A DNA stretch of 30,505 bases. Source: Eggerthellaceae bacterium UBA5906 (GTDB lineage: Bacteria > Actinomycetota > Coriobacteriia > Coriobacteriales > Eggerthellaceae). A program made the translations under genes and the position numbers. Positions 1-7,788 of this stretch are shown here, piece by piece. The notes below the pieces were generated by a model that saw only the letters and a list, made by a program, of their open reading frames with translations, ran no database searches and was not told the DNA's origin. Position 1 is the first letter of the stretch. Each line of letters begins with the position of its first letter. The stretch is taken from positions 1 through 30,505 of the forward strand of contig DJEE01000138.1 in NCBI GenBank assembly GCA_002431805.1, in the 5' to 3' direction.

Positions 1-132
1 GAGCGCAACGACGTCACGAACGCGCTTTTGCGCAAGAACAACATCGACGTCATCGAGATCCCGTCGGCCGAGCTTTCCCGTGGCCGCGGCGGCCCGCGCT
101 GCATGAGCATGCCCGTTTGGCGCGAGGACTAA
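1..132 (+). CDS. arcA: Arginine deiminase, C-terminal end (partial)
   Basis: The window opens inside this gene; only the last 43 codons and the TAA stop are present. The translation ends with [14 protein letters not shown], the signature of the arginine deiminase C-terminus, in which the Cys is the catalytic nucleophile that attacks the guanidinium carbon. The enzyme hydrolyses L-arginine to citrulline and ammonia in the cytoplasm, the first step of the ADI pathway. A strong terminator follows 12 bases after the stop, and an arginine/ornithine-type antiporter gene comes next on the same strand, which supports the call. The remainder of the gene lies outside the window. Confidence 0.93.
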   Translation, partial: ERNDVTNALLRKNNIDVIEIPSAELSRGRGGPRCMSMPVWRED

Positions 133-144
133 TCGTTTATGTGC

Positions 145-174
145 AAGGAGGCCGGCCTGCGTCGGCCTCCTTTT
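145..174 (+). terminator. Rho-independent terminator after arcA
   Basis: A 10-bp perfect stem, AAGGAGGCCG (145-154) with CGGCCTCCTT (163-172), has an 8-nt loop and ends in TTTT. It separates arcA from arcD, so arcD probably has its own promoter or relies on readthrough. The 175-350 stretch also holds a small hairpin GCGCC/GGCGC (201-205/210-214). Confidence 0.9.
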
Positions 175-364
175 AGGGAACCTGGCGAGAGGACGCCAAA
201 GCGCCTGCTGGCGCATTCCCTTACCCGTTTCTTTGGTTTCGCCTCTGCGTTCCGCCCGTGCCTTTGCGCGAGCAGCAACGCCGCCGCAGGTCCGGTATGT
301 CCGGCTAACCGAGCGGAGTCCAGGGGCGAAACCCACCGTCTGATTTCTACTAAGGAGGGAAATC

Positions 365-1804
365 ATGAGCGAAAAAGCTAAAGGCATCGGCTTATTCGGG
401 CTGATCGGCATGGTAGTCAGCTCCTGCATCGGCTCCGGCGTGTTCGCCATTACCGGCCAGTTGGCAGGCGTTGCAAGCCCGGGCGCCGTGTTGGTGGCCT
501 GGGTTGTTGTGGGCATCGGTTTTGCCGCTCTTGCCCTGTCGCTGAACAACTTGGGCGCTAAAAAGCCCGAGCTCAAGGGCATCTTCCAGTATGCGGAAGA
601 GGGCTTTGGCCCGCTGGCTGGCTTTATTTCCGGCTGGGGCTATTGGCTTTCGGCTTGGTTGGGCAACATCGCGTTCGCCACAATGATGATGTCCACGCTG
701 GGCTACTTCTTCCCCACGTTTTTGCCGGGCAACACCCTGCCGTGCGTTATCGTAGCCTCGCTGTTCATGTGGGCTCTGACGTTCTTGGTCATCCGCGGCG
801 TTGAAAGCGCGTCGTTTCTGAACGCCATCGTTATGGTTGCGAAGGTGGCCTCCCTGGGCATCTTCCTCATCTTCGCGATTTTCATGTTCAACGCTGGCAT
901 TTTCACGGCTGACTTCTGGGGCAACGTGTACAACAACGCCGTTGCCGCCGGCGAGATGGGCCCCGACGCTGCTGGCATGGGCGGCCTGTTCGAGCAGGTT
1001 ATGAACTGCATGATCATCATGATGTGGGTGTTCATCGGCATTGAGGGCGCTGCTGTTATGAGCTCTCGCGCCAAGAAGAAGAGCGAAGTGGGCAAGGCTA
1101 CCGTCATCGGTCTGATCTGCCTGCTGCTTATCTACATCGGCTGCTCCGTTCTGCCCTACGGCTACATGAGCTACACCGAAATCGCCCAGCTTGACTACCC
1201 CGCCATGCTGTACGTGTTCGACTCCATGGCTCCCGGTTGGGGCGGCGCGTTCATCAGCATCGCCATCATCATCGGCGTTGCCGGCGCGTGGCTGTCCTTC
1301 ACTATGCTGCCCGCGGAAACCACGTCTGAAATGGCCGAGCGTCACCTGCTGCCCGAATCTTGGGGCAAGCTGAACAGCAAAGGCGCTCCGCAGATGAGCC
1401 TGCTGCTGGTTGGTGCCTGCATCCAGGTGTTCCTTATCGTCCTGATGTTCAGCGAGGACGCGTACAACTTCGCGTTCAGCATGTGCACCGTGTCCATTGT
1501 TATCACCTGGGCATTCATCGCGCTGTATCAGATTAAGTTCTCCGTGAAAGAGGACAAGAACACGGCGCAGGCTATCATCGGCGTTGTAGCTCTGATCTTC
1601 CAGGTGGTTGGCGTGCTGTACAACGGCTGGTCGTTCCTGCTGCTCACCTGCGTGGGCTACATCCCCGGCTTCTTCGTGTACGCCAAGGCCCGCAAGGACC
1701 GCGGCCACGCACTCACCAACGGCGAGAAAATCGGCATCGGCGCTGTGTCTGCCCTGGGCGTGCTTGCCCTGGTGCTGGTTGGCATGGGCGTAATCGGCAT
1801 CTAA
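365..1804 (+). CDS. arcD: Arginine/ornithine-type antiporter (APC superfamily, ArcD/ArcE-like)
   Basis: The 479-residue integral membrane protein has about 12 hydrophobic segments. Its N-terminal GLIGMVVSSCIGSGVFAITG matches the TM1 substrate-binding signature (GSGVF/GSGIF) of the basic amino acid/polyamine antiporter family in the APC superfamily. In ADI pathways this carrier exchanges extracellular arginine for intracellular ornithine (or citrulline) without net energy cost. The start at 365 is set by a near-perfect ribosome site, AAGGAGGG, six bases upstream. The position right after arcA fits the role; a strong terminator follows. A different exchanged pair, such as lysine/cadaverine-type, cannot be excluded from sequence alone. 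Confidence 0.88.
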   Translation: MSEKAKGIGLFGLIGMVVSSCIGSGVFAITGQLAGVASPGAVLVAWVVVGIGFAALALSLNNLGAKKPELKGIFQYAEEGFGPLAGFISGWGYWLSAWLGNIAFATMMMSTLGYFFPTFLPGNTLPCVIVASLFMWALTFLVIRGVESASFLNAIVMVAKVASLGIFLIFAIFMFNAGIFTADFWGNVYNNAVAAGEMGPDAAGMGGLFEQVMNCMIIMMWVFIGIEGAAVMSSRAKKKSEVGKATVIGLICLLLIYIGCSVLPYGYMSYTEIAQLDYPAMLYVFDSMAPGWGGAFISIAIIIGVAGAWLSFTMLPAETTSEMAERHLLPESWGKLNSKGAPQMSLLLVGACIQVFLIVLMFSEDAYNFAFSMCTVSIVITWAFIALYQIKFSVKEDKNTAQAIIGVVALIFQVVGVLYNGWSFLLLTCVGYIPGFFVYAKARKDRGHALTNGEKIGIGAVSALGVLALVLVGMGVIGI

Positions 1805-1832
1805 GCCGCACGCGTAATGCGACGATAATTCG

Positions 1833-1864
1833 AAGGGCCCGGACCATTTGGTCCGGGCCCTTTT
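1833..1864 (+). terminator. Rho-independent terminator after arcD
   Basis: A 13-bp perfect stem (AAGGGCCCGGACC with its complement, 1833-1845/1850-1862) has an ATTT loop and runs directly into TTTT. Confidence 0.95.
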
Positions 1865-1882
1865 GCGTTGAGGGGGAGCACC

Positions 1883-1972
1883 CGTGAACACAGGGACGGA
1901 GCGGGTGTTCACGGTTGCCTTCTCATTTCCCAAAGCGTTTACGTGAACACCCGCTCCGTCCCTGTGTTCACG
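1883..1972. repeat. REP/BIME-like palindrome: 31-bp perfect inverted repeat
   Basis: Arms 1883-1913 and 1942-1972 are exact reverse complements over 31 bp, with a 28-bp spacer. Each arm also begins with CGTGAACA and ends with TGTTCACG, so each is a hairpin by itself. The arm core GTGAACACAGGGACGG resembles known REP sequences that carry GTGAACAC next to GGGACGG and are moved by RAYT (TnpA-REP, Y1 transposase) enzymes in other genomes. The element lies in the non-coding gap between the arcD terminator and the 3' end of the TetR gene. No transposase is present in the window. Confidence 0.75.
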
Positions 1973-1997
1973 CAAACGTTGTCCTGCCGCCTTGCGT

Positions 1998-2591
1998 TTA
2001 TTCGTCGCGCTCGAATGCCGCTAGGATGTCTTGCAGCAGTTCTGCGGCTAGCTCGCGCACGTCTCGGCCTTCGGAAATGGCCGTTACTGCAGCACCATCA
2101 ACCACGGCCCCTACAATGTGCGACGGCATGTTCACACCTGCATGCTTGAGGATGCGCCCTACCGCCTGGTCAAGCTGCACGCGCCCGTTGTGGTACGCCT
2201 CGGTGACGTCTTGCGATTCAGACGCCGCCAACAACTGCATATAGTGTGCGGCTGGGTTTACGGAATCGTCCGGCAAGCTTGCGCTTATCAGCAGGTTCAC
2301 CAAATGTTTGCGGCAATCTTGACGGTCCATGGACTCCGCCGTAGTCGCAGAGTTTTCCGCGCGCTCGGCCCACATTTGAATGTTGTAGCGGCCCGCTTCA
2401 TACAAAAGCTGGCTGGTGGAATCGAAGTAATAGCCCACGGAAGAGGACGCTGCCCCCGCCCACTGCGCCACTTTGCGATACGTAACCGCTTTCGGCCCTT
2501 GCTCGCGCAGCAGCGCCGCTGCGGCAAGCACCAAAGATGTGCGTGTGATCTGCGCTTTCAGCGATTTCGGAGTTTGATTTGCCTCACTCAC
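1998..2591 (-). CDS. TetR/AcrR-family transcriptional regulator
   Basis: The protein has 197 residues, typical of the family. The N-terminal helix-turn-helix reads GPKAVTYRKVAQWAGAASSS followed by VGYYFDSTSQLLYEA, the classic TetR recognition helix and YYF-F/K-LL pattern; the ligand domain after about residue 70 is variable. A GTG start at 2591 is preferred over the TTG at 2621 because AAGGGG lies six bases upstream of it. The gene has its own TATAAT promoter overlapping the terminator of the upstream carrier gene. It sits downstream of two MHS-type carriers on the same strand, so it may control them; this is inference. The ligand is unknown. Confidence 0.85.
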   Translation of the reverse strand: MSEANQTPKSLKAQITRTSLVLAAAALLREQGPKAVTYRKVAQWAGAASSSVGYYFDSTSQLLYEAGRYNIQMWAERAENSATTAESMDRQDCRKHLVNLLISASLPDDSVNPAAHYMQLLAASESQDVTEAYHNGRVQLDQAVGRILKHAGVNMPSHIVGAVVDGAAVTAISEGRDVRELAAELLQDILAAFERDE

Positions 2592-2629
2592 GGCTATCCC
2601 CTTTTCCGCGTTTTGTCCCAAGTGCCCCC

Positions 2630-2658
2630 ATTATACGAAAATGCCGCCCGAACCGGTA
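2630..2658 (-). promoter_or_regulatory. Promoter of the TetR gene
   Basis: A consensus -10 TATAAT is on the minus strand (2630-2635). The -35 at 17 bp spacing is poor (TACCGG, 2653-2658) and lies inside the preceding terminator loop. The predicted RNA start near 2623 gives a leader of about 30 nt to the GTG. Confidence 0.55.
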
Positions 2659-2672
2659 TGCTCGGGCGGCAT
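2636..2672 (-). terminator. Rho-independent terminator after first MHS carrier
   Basis: An 11-bp stem ATGCCGCCCGA/TCGGGCGGCAT (2641-2651/2662-2672) is followed on the minus strand by TTTTCG. It ends the 2705-4051 gene and overlaps the TetR promoter. Confidence 0.85.
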
Positions 2673-2704
2673 CTGCTGGGTAATTTCTTACCGCTTAACT
2701 GGGC

Positions 2705-4051
2705 TTACACTTCGGACAAGTCCTTGCCGGTGTGCTCATGGGAAGCAATCATGGCAACAAGTGCCAGAATAGCAATGAACACCATGTAATACGCCGGCGC
2801 GATGGCGTCGCCCGTCAGCTCGATAAGCGCAAACGAGATGTACGATGCCGAGCCGCCGAAGATGGCGTTGGCCAGGTTGAAGCTCAGTGCAAACCCGGAG
2901 TAACGCACATCAGTGGGGAACGTCTCGCACAAGTAGCTAGACAGCGTGCCATCGTTGATGGTAAGCAGCAGGCACATAACCAGCTCTACCACCAAGATGG
3001 TGAAGAAGTCCAAGCTGTTCAACAGCCAGAACGCCGGAATGGTGAACACGATGAAGCCCACACACGCGGCAATGAGCATCTTCTTGCGGCCGAACCTGTC
3101 GGAAATGCGGCCGGACAGGAAGATGAAGCCGATGTACACCACCAGCACGATAGTGGTGATGATGGAAGCGGAAGCCGCGTCGTAGTTCAGCGTGGCCTCC
3201 AGGTAGTTCGGCAGATACGTAAGCACGGCGTAGAAGCCCACAGCGTTCAGCACGCACGCGCCAAACGAGATGACCAGCACGCGGAAGTGCTTCTTGAACA
3301 GCGTGCGAATAGGCTTGTCTTCGCTGCTCATGCCCTTATCGGCCAGGTCGGCCTGCATCTTTGCGTACACCGGGGAATCTTCCAGGTGCTCGCGAATGTA
3401 GTGGGTGATAAAGCCTAACGGGCCTGCCAACCAGAACGGGATGCGCCAGCCCCAGTTCACCACGAAGTCAGACGTTGCCCCAAACGTGTTGAACATCCAC
3501 GTTGCGAACAACGAACCGACAAGCAAGCCAACGGCCGTGGAAGCAGGAACCATGGAGCAATAAAACCCGCGATGTTCCTTCGGCGAGTACTCCGCGATGA
3601 AGGTTGCAGCGCCCGCATATTCGCCGGATGCAGAGAAACTTTGCACCATGCGGAGCAGCAGCAGCAAAAGCGGCGCGCCAATGCCCAGCACGGCATAGCC
3701 GGGAAGGCAGCCGATAAGGAACGTAGCGCCGGACATCAGCAGGATGGAGATGGACAAAGCCCACTTACGGCCCTTCTTGTCGCCCATGTTTCCCCAGAAG
3801 ATTGCACCAAGAGGGCGCACCAGAAACGCCAGCGCGAACACGCCGAACGTCATCATAGTTGCAACCATTTTGTCTTCGCCCGGGAAGAATACCAGGGCAA
3901 GCACGGTTGCCAGGTACGAGTAACTTGCGTAGTCGAACCATTCGATGAAGTTACCCAAGAACGACGAGAACACAACCTTTTTCAGCGTTTTATGCTTCTC
4001 AGCTTCGGTGATGTTCAGGTCTTGTACAGGTCTACCAGAGTCTGCGTTCAT
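2705..4051 (-). CDS. MFS transporter, metabolite:H+ symporter (MHS/ProP-like) family
   Basis: The 448-residue protein has about 12 membrane segments. FSSFLGNFIEWFDYASYSYLA is the N-terminal MHS signature, GNMGDKKGRKWAL is the loop 2-3 MFS motif, SGRISDRFGRKKML repeats it between the two halves, and RMVQSFSASGEYAGAATFIAEY is typical of ProP/ShiA/KgtP relatives. Such proteins carry a small organic acid, betaine or similar solute with protons into the cell; the substrate cannot be read from the sequence. The ATG at 4051 has AGGGG six bases upstream. The gene is closely related to the next one upstream (4399-5727), which suggests a tandem duplication with divergence. A long structured leader precedes it. 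Confidence 0.88.
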   Translation of the reverse strand: MNADSGRPVQDLNITEAEKHKTLKKVVFSSFLGNFIEWFDYASYSYLATVLALVFFPGEDKMVATMMTFGVFALAFLVRPLGAIFWGNMGDKKGRKWALSISILLMSGATFLIGCLPGYAVLGIGAPLLLLLLRMVQSFSASGEYAGAATFIAEYSPKEHRGFYCSMVPASTAVGLLVGSLFATWMFNTFGATSDFVVNWGWRIPFWLAGPLGFITHYIREHLEDSPVYAKMQADLADKGMSSEDKPIRTLFKKHFRVLVISFGACVLNAVGFYAVLTYLPNYLEATLNYDAASASIITTIVLVVYIGFIFLSGRISDRFGRKKMLIAACVGFIVFTIPAFWLLNSLDFFTILVVELVMCLLLTINDGTLSSYLCETFPTDVRYSGFALSFNLANAIFGGSASYISFALIELTGDAIAPAYYMVFIAILALVAMIASHEHTGKDLSEV

Positions 4052-4398
4052 GATAATCCCCTAATAACAGTGCAGCGGCTCTGAAGCGCAAGCCTGCTGC
4101 ATGCACACGGTTACGCTGCCTCTCCTTATAAGGCAGCGAATTGCTGTACCAAACCTCCTTACCTGAAGGTTTGCCCAGTTTCAGCAAACCGAACACTGAC
4201 CAGATAAGGAAATGGTACCGTGCGCGCAACGTTTTGCGACGCAAGGATTACGGGTTGTTACCATTTGGCAAACAACCACCTGGGGAAACGTTGCTGTTCG
4301 CGCCCCGAAGCGGCTGCAAGCCTGCGGCACTCCCGTAGTCCGTCGTCTTGGTGCCAGGCTGCGCTAGGAGGAAACGCAACCTGACGCCTTGCCCGTTT
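4052..4398 (-). promoter_or_regulatory. 347-bp structured leader/control region between the two MHS carriers
   Basis: No convincing protein gene is present. Reading along the minus strand there is a dyad GGTTGTT-N11-AACAACC (4253-4277). It is followed by a weak promoter-like TTGCGC-17-TATCTG, a 7-bp hairpin GGTTTGC/GCAAACC (4168-4174/4184-4190) and an overlapping alternative AAACCT/AGGTTT (4151-4156/4167-4172) that includes an AAGGAGG. An 8-bp hairpin CGCTGCCT/AGGCAGCG (4114-4121/4131-4138) comes next. A 13-codon ATG reading frame (4061-4102) ends nine bases before the carrier start. No clear U-rich terminator for the upstream carrier was seen, so cotranscription is possible. Confidence 0.45.
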
Positions 4399-5727
4399 TT
4401 AGATCTCGGACAGATCTTTGTTCGAATGCTCATGCGACAAAATCATGGCCACCAAGGCAATGCAAGACACGCCCACCATGTAGTACGCCGGAGCCATGTT
4501 CGAACCGCTCACCGTGATAAGCGTGGTGCAAATAAACGATGCCGTGCCGCCAAACAGGGCATTTGCCACATTGAAGCTCAGCGCGAAACCTGAGTAGCGC
4601 ACTTGCGTGGGAAACGTTTCGCTCAGGTAGCTGGAAAGCGTGCCGTCGTTGATGGTGAGGATGAGGCACATGATAAGCTCCACCACCAGCACCGTCACGA
4701 AATTCGCCGTGTTCAGCAGCATGAATGCCGGAATGGTGAACACGATAAAGCCAACGCACGCGCTGATGAGCATTTTCTTGCGGCCGAATTTGTCGGACAA
4801 ATGACCGCTGGCGAAAATGAACGCCACATACGTGATAAGCGCAATAGTGGTGATAAGCGAAGACTCGTTCTTCGGCATCATAACAGTGGTTTCCAAGTAC
4901 ACCGGCAGGTACGTAAGCACCACGTAGAAACCCACAGCGTTCAGCATTGCCGCGCCAATGGAGATGATAAGCTTGCGCAGGTGCTTCGTGAACAGGCAGT
5001 GAATGGGACGCTCGGGCGCACCGGCGGCGCCCGATGCTTCCGCATCTTTCAGCGCGCGCTGCATGGCCTGGTACGTAGGAGAATCTTCAAGCTGAATGTT
5101 CACGAAATAGGCGCCGATGCCCAGCGGACCGGCAAGGATGAACGGAATGCGCCATCCCCACTCGTTAACCGCCGCTTCGGGCATGATCGTGTACATAACG
5201 GTTGCAAAGGCGCTGCCCACCAACAGGCCAATGGCCGTAGAAGCCGGCACAATGGAGCAATACATGCCGCGTTTGTCGGTGGGTGCATACTCGGCCAAAA
5301 ACGTGGCCGCGCCCGCATATTCGCCCGATGCGGAAAAACCCTGAACCATGCGCAGCAACAGCAACAGCGCTGGCGCCGCAATGCCCCAGGCCGCATAACC
5401 CGGAAGCAGGCCAATGCAAAACGTTGCACCCGCCATCATGAACACCGACACCGTAAGCGACCACTTGCGGCCTTTTTTATCGCCCATGTTGCCCCAGAAG
5501 ATTGCGCCGATGGGGCGCAGCAAAAACGACAGCGCGAACACCGCGAACGTTTGAATCAACGCAAGTGCCGGGTCGTTGTTCGGGAAAAACACTTGCGCGA
5601 TGATAACCGCGAAGTACGAGTACGTTGCATAATCGAACCACTCGATGAAGTTGCAGAAAAACGATGCCGTGGCAACTTTGCGAACGGTCTTGCGTCGTTC
5701 TGCATCGAATTGCGCGTTATCTGTCAT
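4399..5727 (-). CDS. MFS transporter, metabolite:H+ symporter (MHS/ProP-like) family, paralogue
   Basis: The 442-residue, roughly 12-TM protein has the same landmarks as its neighbour: FFCNFIEWFDYATYSYFAV, GNMGDKKGRKWSL, SGHLSDKFGRKKML and RMVQGFSASGEYAGAATFLAEY. The two differ through the loops, notably an Ala/Gly-rich insert near residues 225-235, so the substrates may differ. The start at 5727 (MTDNAQFD) is chosen over the GTG at 5736 because AAGGTG lies six bases upstream of it. A 26-codon reading frame with a much stronger ribosome site overlaps this start by 11 bases, suggesting translational coupling. The substrate is unknown. Confidence 0.87.
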   Translation of the reverse strand: MTDNAQFDAERRKTVRKVATASFFCNFIEWFDYATYSYFAVIIAQVFFPNNDPALALIQTFAVFALSFLLRPIGAIFWGNMGDKKGRKWSLTVSVFMMAGATFCIGLLPGYAAWGIAAPALLLLLRMVQGFSASGEYAGAATFLAEYAPTDKRGMYCSIVPASTAIGLLVGSAFATVMYTIMPEAAVNEWGWRIPFILAGPLGIGAYFVNIQLEDSPTYQAMQRALKDAEASGAAGAPERPIHCLFTKHLRKLIISIGAAMLNAVGFYVVLTYLPVYLETTVMMPKNESSLITTIALITYVAFIFASGHLSDKFGRKKMLISACVGFIVFTIPAFMLLNTANFVTVLVVELIMCLILTINDGTLSSYLSETFPTQVRYSGFALSFNVANALFGGTASFICTTLITVSGSNMAPAYYMVGVSCIALVAMILSHEHSNKDLSEI

Positions 5728-5797
5728 GGAAATCACCTTGGAACCACTTCAGATCGCACGAACAGGAACCTAATCCTATGGCAGCAAATATCCCCAT
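5717..5797 (-). CDS. Putative 26-aa leader peptide overlapping the carrier start
   Basis: An ATG at 5797 stands six bases after AAAGGAGGG, the best ribosome site in this region. The frame runs 26 codons (beginning MGIFAAIGLG, with a CSC motif) to a TAA at 5717-5719, overlapping the ATG of the downstream carrier (5727) by 11 bases in another frame. Terminating ribosomes could reinitiate on the carrier, whose own site AAGGTG is weak. It is too short to judge by homology; it may be a regulatory leader or chance. Confidence 0.4.
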   Translation of the reverse strand: MGIFAAIGLGSCSCDLKWFQGDFHDR

Positions 5798-5813
5798 TGC
5801 TTGCCCTCCTTTA

Positions 5814-5891
5814 CAGGGGCGCCCCTCCTATGATTCGCCATTTCATAAGCGCCCCATCACGCGAAACGTCATCCCTCAACTTGCGTTTCGC
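5814..5891 (-). promoter_or_regulatory. Upstream control region of second MHS carrier
   Basis: The region contains a 12-bp palindrome AGGGGCGCCCCT just upstream of the leader peptide site and an inverted repeat GCGAAACG/CGTTTCGC (5861-5868/5884-5891, 15-bp spacer). Both are operator-like. No clear -35/-10 pair was identified. Confidence 0.3.
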
Positions 5892-5901
5892 CATCGAATA
5901 A

Positions 5902-5940
5902 AAGGGTGGACTGCGCTTCCCTTGATTTGGCGCAGTCCAC
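5902..5940 (-). terminator. Rho-independent terminator after the 195-aa hypothetical gene
   Basis: An 11-bp perfect stem GTGGACTGCGC/GCGCAGTCCAC (5906-5916/5930-5940) is followed on the minus strand by CCTTTTATT. Confidence 0.88.
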
Positions 5941-5949
5941 CACGTAATG

Positions 5950-6537
5950 CTACCGCATCACAACGTCGGCAGGCATATCCTCGTAATCCATCAGCTCTAC
6001 CTGAGCTTTGCTTGCGCGCAGCACGAAATCATGCTTGGCCTTCTGGCCGCCATTGGCCAGCTTTTCAAGAATCACACGTTTTAAGCGCGGATACTCGTTC
6101 AAGCCGTACCACGCAAACGCGGTACCACCCACATAGCATTCGACAATGCTGTGAACAGGCGCTTCTGCATCGCGCTTCGCGTCCAGCTCCAGGTATTCGC
6201 GGATTTCGTTGGCACATACGTCCTTGATGACTTCGGTGCTGATTTCCAAATCACGCGCCAGGCCCTGCAGCTGACGAGCAACCTCGGCGTCGTCTGCATG
6301 CGGGAAGAACGTCACATCGTACGTGACCGCAGCTGCGCCGTTTGCCTTCGCGAACGCCAGCAGGTCATCGAGCGAGAGCATTTGCACGTGCTCTTCGGTG
6401 CGCTCCTTGATGTCGAGCAGCGCCGGGAATCCCGCAAGGCCCTTCTCCGCAAATGCAGCCTTCAGCTGGTCTTCCGTTTTCGCCGCCTCAAACGTGATGT
6501 TCCTAGCAACATGGGTAAGTCGGTTGGTTACTTTCAT
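5950..6537 (-). CDS. Hypothetical protein, 195 aa, cytoplasmic
   Basis: I do not recognise this protein. The ATG at 6537 has GGGAGG eight bases upstream; the ORF is open ten codons further but without a better site. The sequence is soluble and charged, with no membrane segment or signal peptide. It begins MKVTNRLTHVARNITFEAAK, has a middle part rich in Ala/Glu/Asp helices, and a C-terminal stretch VECYVGGTAFAWYGLNEYPR. It lies 50 bases after the EamA transporter gene on the same strand with no terminator between and has a strong terminator of its own, so the two probably form an operon. A role linked to the transported compound is a guess. Confidence 0.7.
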   Translation of the reverse strand: MKVTNRLTHVARNITFEAAKTEDQLKAAFAEKGLAGFPALLDIKERTEEHVQMLSLDDLLAFAKANGAAAVTYDVTFFPHADDAEVARQLQGLARDLEISTEVIKDVCANEIREYLELDAKRDAEAPVHSIVECYVGGTAFAWYGLNEYPRLKRVILEKLANGGQKAKHDFVLRASKAQVELMDYEDMPADVVMR

Positions 6538-6587
6538 AGTGCAAGCCTCCCTTCGAGGTTTGTGCACAAGCTAAGGAAGCTGCGCTG

Positions 6588-7721
6588 TTACATGTCTTCC
6601 TTAGCGGATTCTTCCTCGATGCGCTCCGCCAAATTCTCGGCAATCTTCTGCTCCTTGTTTTGCTTGGAGCCGGCAACCATAGCCTTGATGGTGGGGAACG
6701 CGCCGCCGCCAACAATCAGGATGATGCCAATGCCGGTGTTCAGCGTTACGGCCTCACCGAAGACAACCAGGCCAACGAACAGGGCCACGGGCACTTCCCA
6801 GTAAGCGATGGTGCTGTAGTCCATGGCCGGCAGGTTGCGGCCGGCAACCAGCAGGGTGCCCAAGGCAATGGGGCCGCATACGATCCACAGAAGCACTGCG
6901 CCAATCCAGTTGAAGCTGGTGAAGTGCACCTCGGTCAGCCAGTTCTCCTGGCCCGTGGCAACGCCGGCAATGTTCATGAGAATCAGGATGACGCCAGAAC
7001 CCACAACTGCGAAGATGAAGTTCCAAACGCCACGTGCCGTGGTGTCGGCGTCCTTGCGATAGCCGTTGAAGAACATGGACATGCCATAGAACAGGCCAGA
7101 CAGCAGGCCGAAGATGTCACCCACCATCTTCTGCGGGAACTCCTCGGTGGCAGGAGCCATGTTGAGGTCAACGCCGAATGCGCCGCCGCCAACGCCGAAG
7201 CCAATGAGGCCCTCGCCGAACAGCATGCCGATGAACACGATGCACAGACACACCCACTGCAAAGGCGACATTGGCTCTTTGCGGAAGATGCGCGCCAGCA
7301 GCACGCAGATAACCGGGCCCGTGTAGATGAACATAACCGCGTTTGCTACCGTGGTCATAAGCGTTGACGTCACGTAGCATGCCAGCGACATGCCGATGGA
7401 CAAGCCGCCCAACGCGATTGCGGGCGTGAGCTTCAGTTTCTTGAATACACCCACCTTATGCGTGGCGAACAGCAAAATCACGAAGAAGATGACGCCCATC
7501 GACATGCGGCCGAGCGCCATAAGCGCGCCGACGGAGTCCGAGCCGTTGAGACCCATGGCACCGTTGAACATATCGGTGCGCGTTGCCCAGCGGCTGAACA
7601 GCGGAACCAAGCCCATGCCCGTTGCGGAAATAAGCATGAAGATGGTGCCTTTTTTGCGGTCCATTTTGTACTCTCCAGCAGAGCCATCCCCATGACCTGC
7701 TGCAATTTTCTCTTCTGCCAT
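6588..7721 (-). CDS. DMT-superfamily (EamA) transporter
   Basis: The 377-residue protein has about ten membrane segments in two EamA-type halves (roughly residues 25-165 and 200-350). The start at 7721 (MAEEKIAAG) is set by AAGGAGG five bases upstream; the open frame reaches 7898 but the upstream part runs through a structured leader. AAGTTL-type landmarks include SLACYVTSTLMTTVANAVMFIYTGP in the first half and MDYSTIAYWEVPVALFVGLVVFGE at the end of the second, typical of drug/metabolite exporters. The C-terminal 40 residues are a highly charged cytoplasmic tail. The substrate is unknown; amino acids, nucleobases or amines are all common in this family. Confidence 0.85.
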   Translation of the reverse strand: MAEEKIAAGHGDGSAGEYKMDRKKGTIFMLISATGMGLVPLFSRWATRTDMFNGAMGLNGSDSVGALMALGRMSMGVIFFVILLFATHKVGVFKKLKLTPAIALGGLSIGMSLACYVTSTLMTTVANAVMFIYTGPVICVLLARIFRKEPMSPLQWVCLCIVFIGMLFGEGLIGFGVGGGAFGVDLNMAPATEEFPQKMVGDIFGLLSGLFYGMSMFFNGYRKDADTTARGVWNFIFAVVGSGVILILMNIAGVATGQENWLTEVHFTSFNWIGAVLLWIVCGPIALGTLLVAGRNLPAMDYSTIAYWEVPVALFVGLVVFGEAVTLNTGIGIILIVGGGAFPTIKAMVAGSKQNKEQKIAENLAERIEEESAKEDM

Positions 7722-7788
7722 TGGTTCCTCCTTAAAAACCAGTAGCATGTAACGGAAACCCTTTTCGGTACGCTTCCTTCCCGGTTCT

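Noticed and set aside
392..1975. 527-codon open frame on the minus strand
   Set aside because: Antisense shadow of arcD; low-complexity His/Ala/Asp-rich translation without recognisable domains, and it runs through the terminator and REP palindrome.
4032..4244. 70-codon minus-strand frame in the carrier leader
   Set aside because: TTG start without a ribosome site, overlaps the carrier start, translation is not protein-like.
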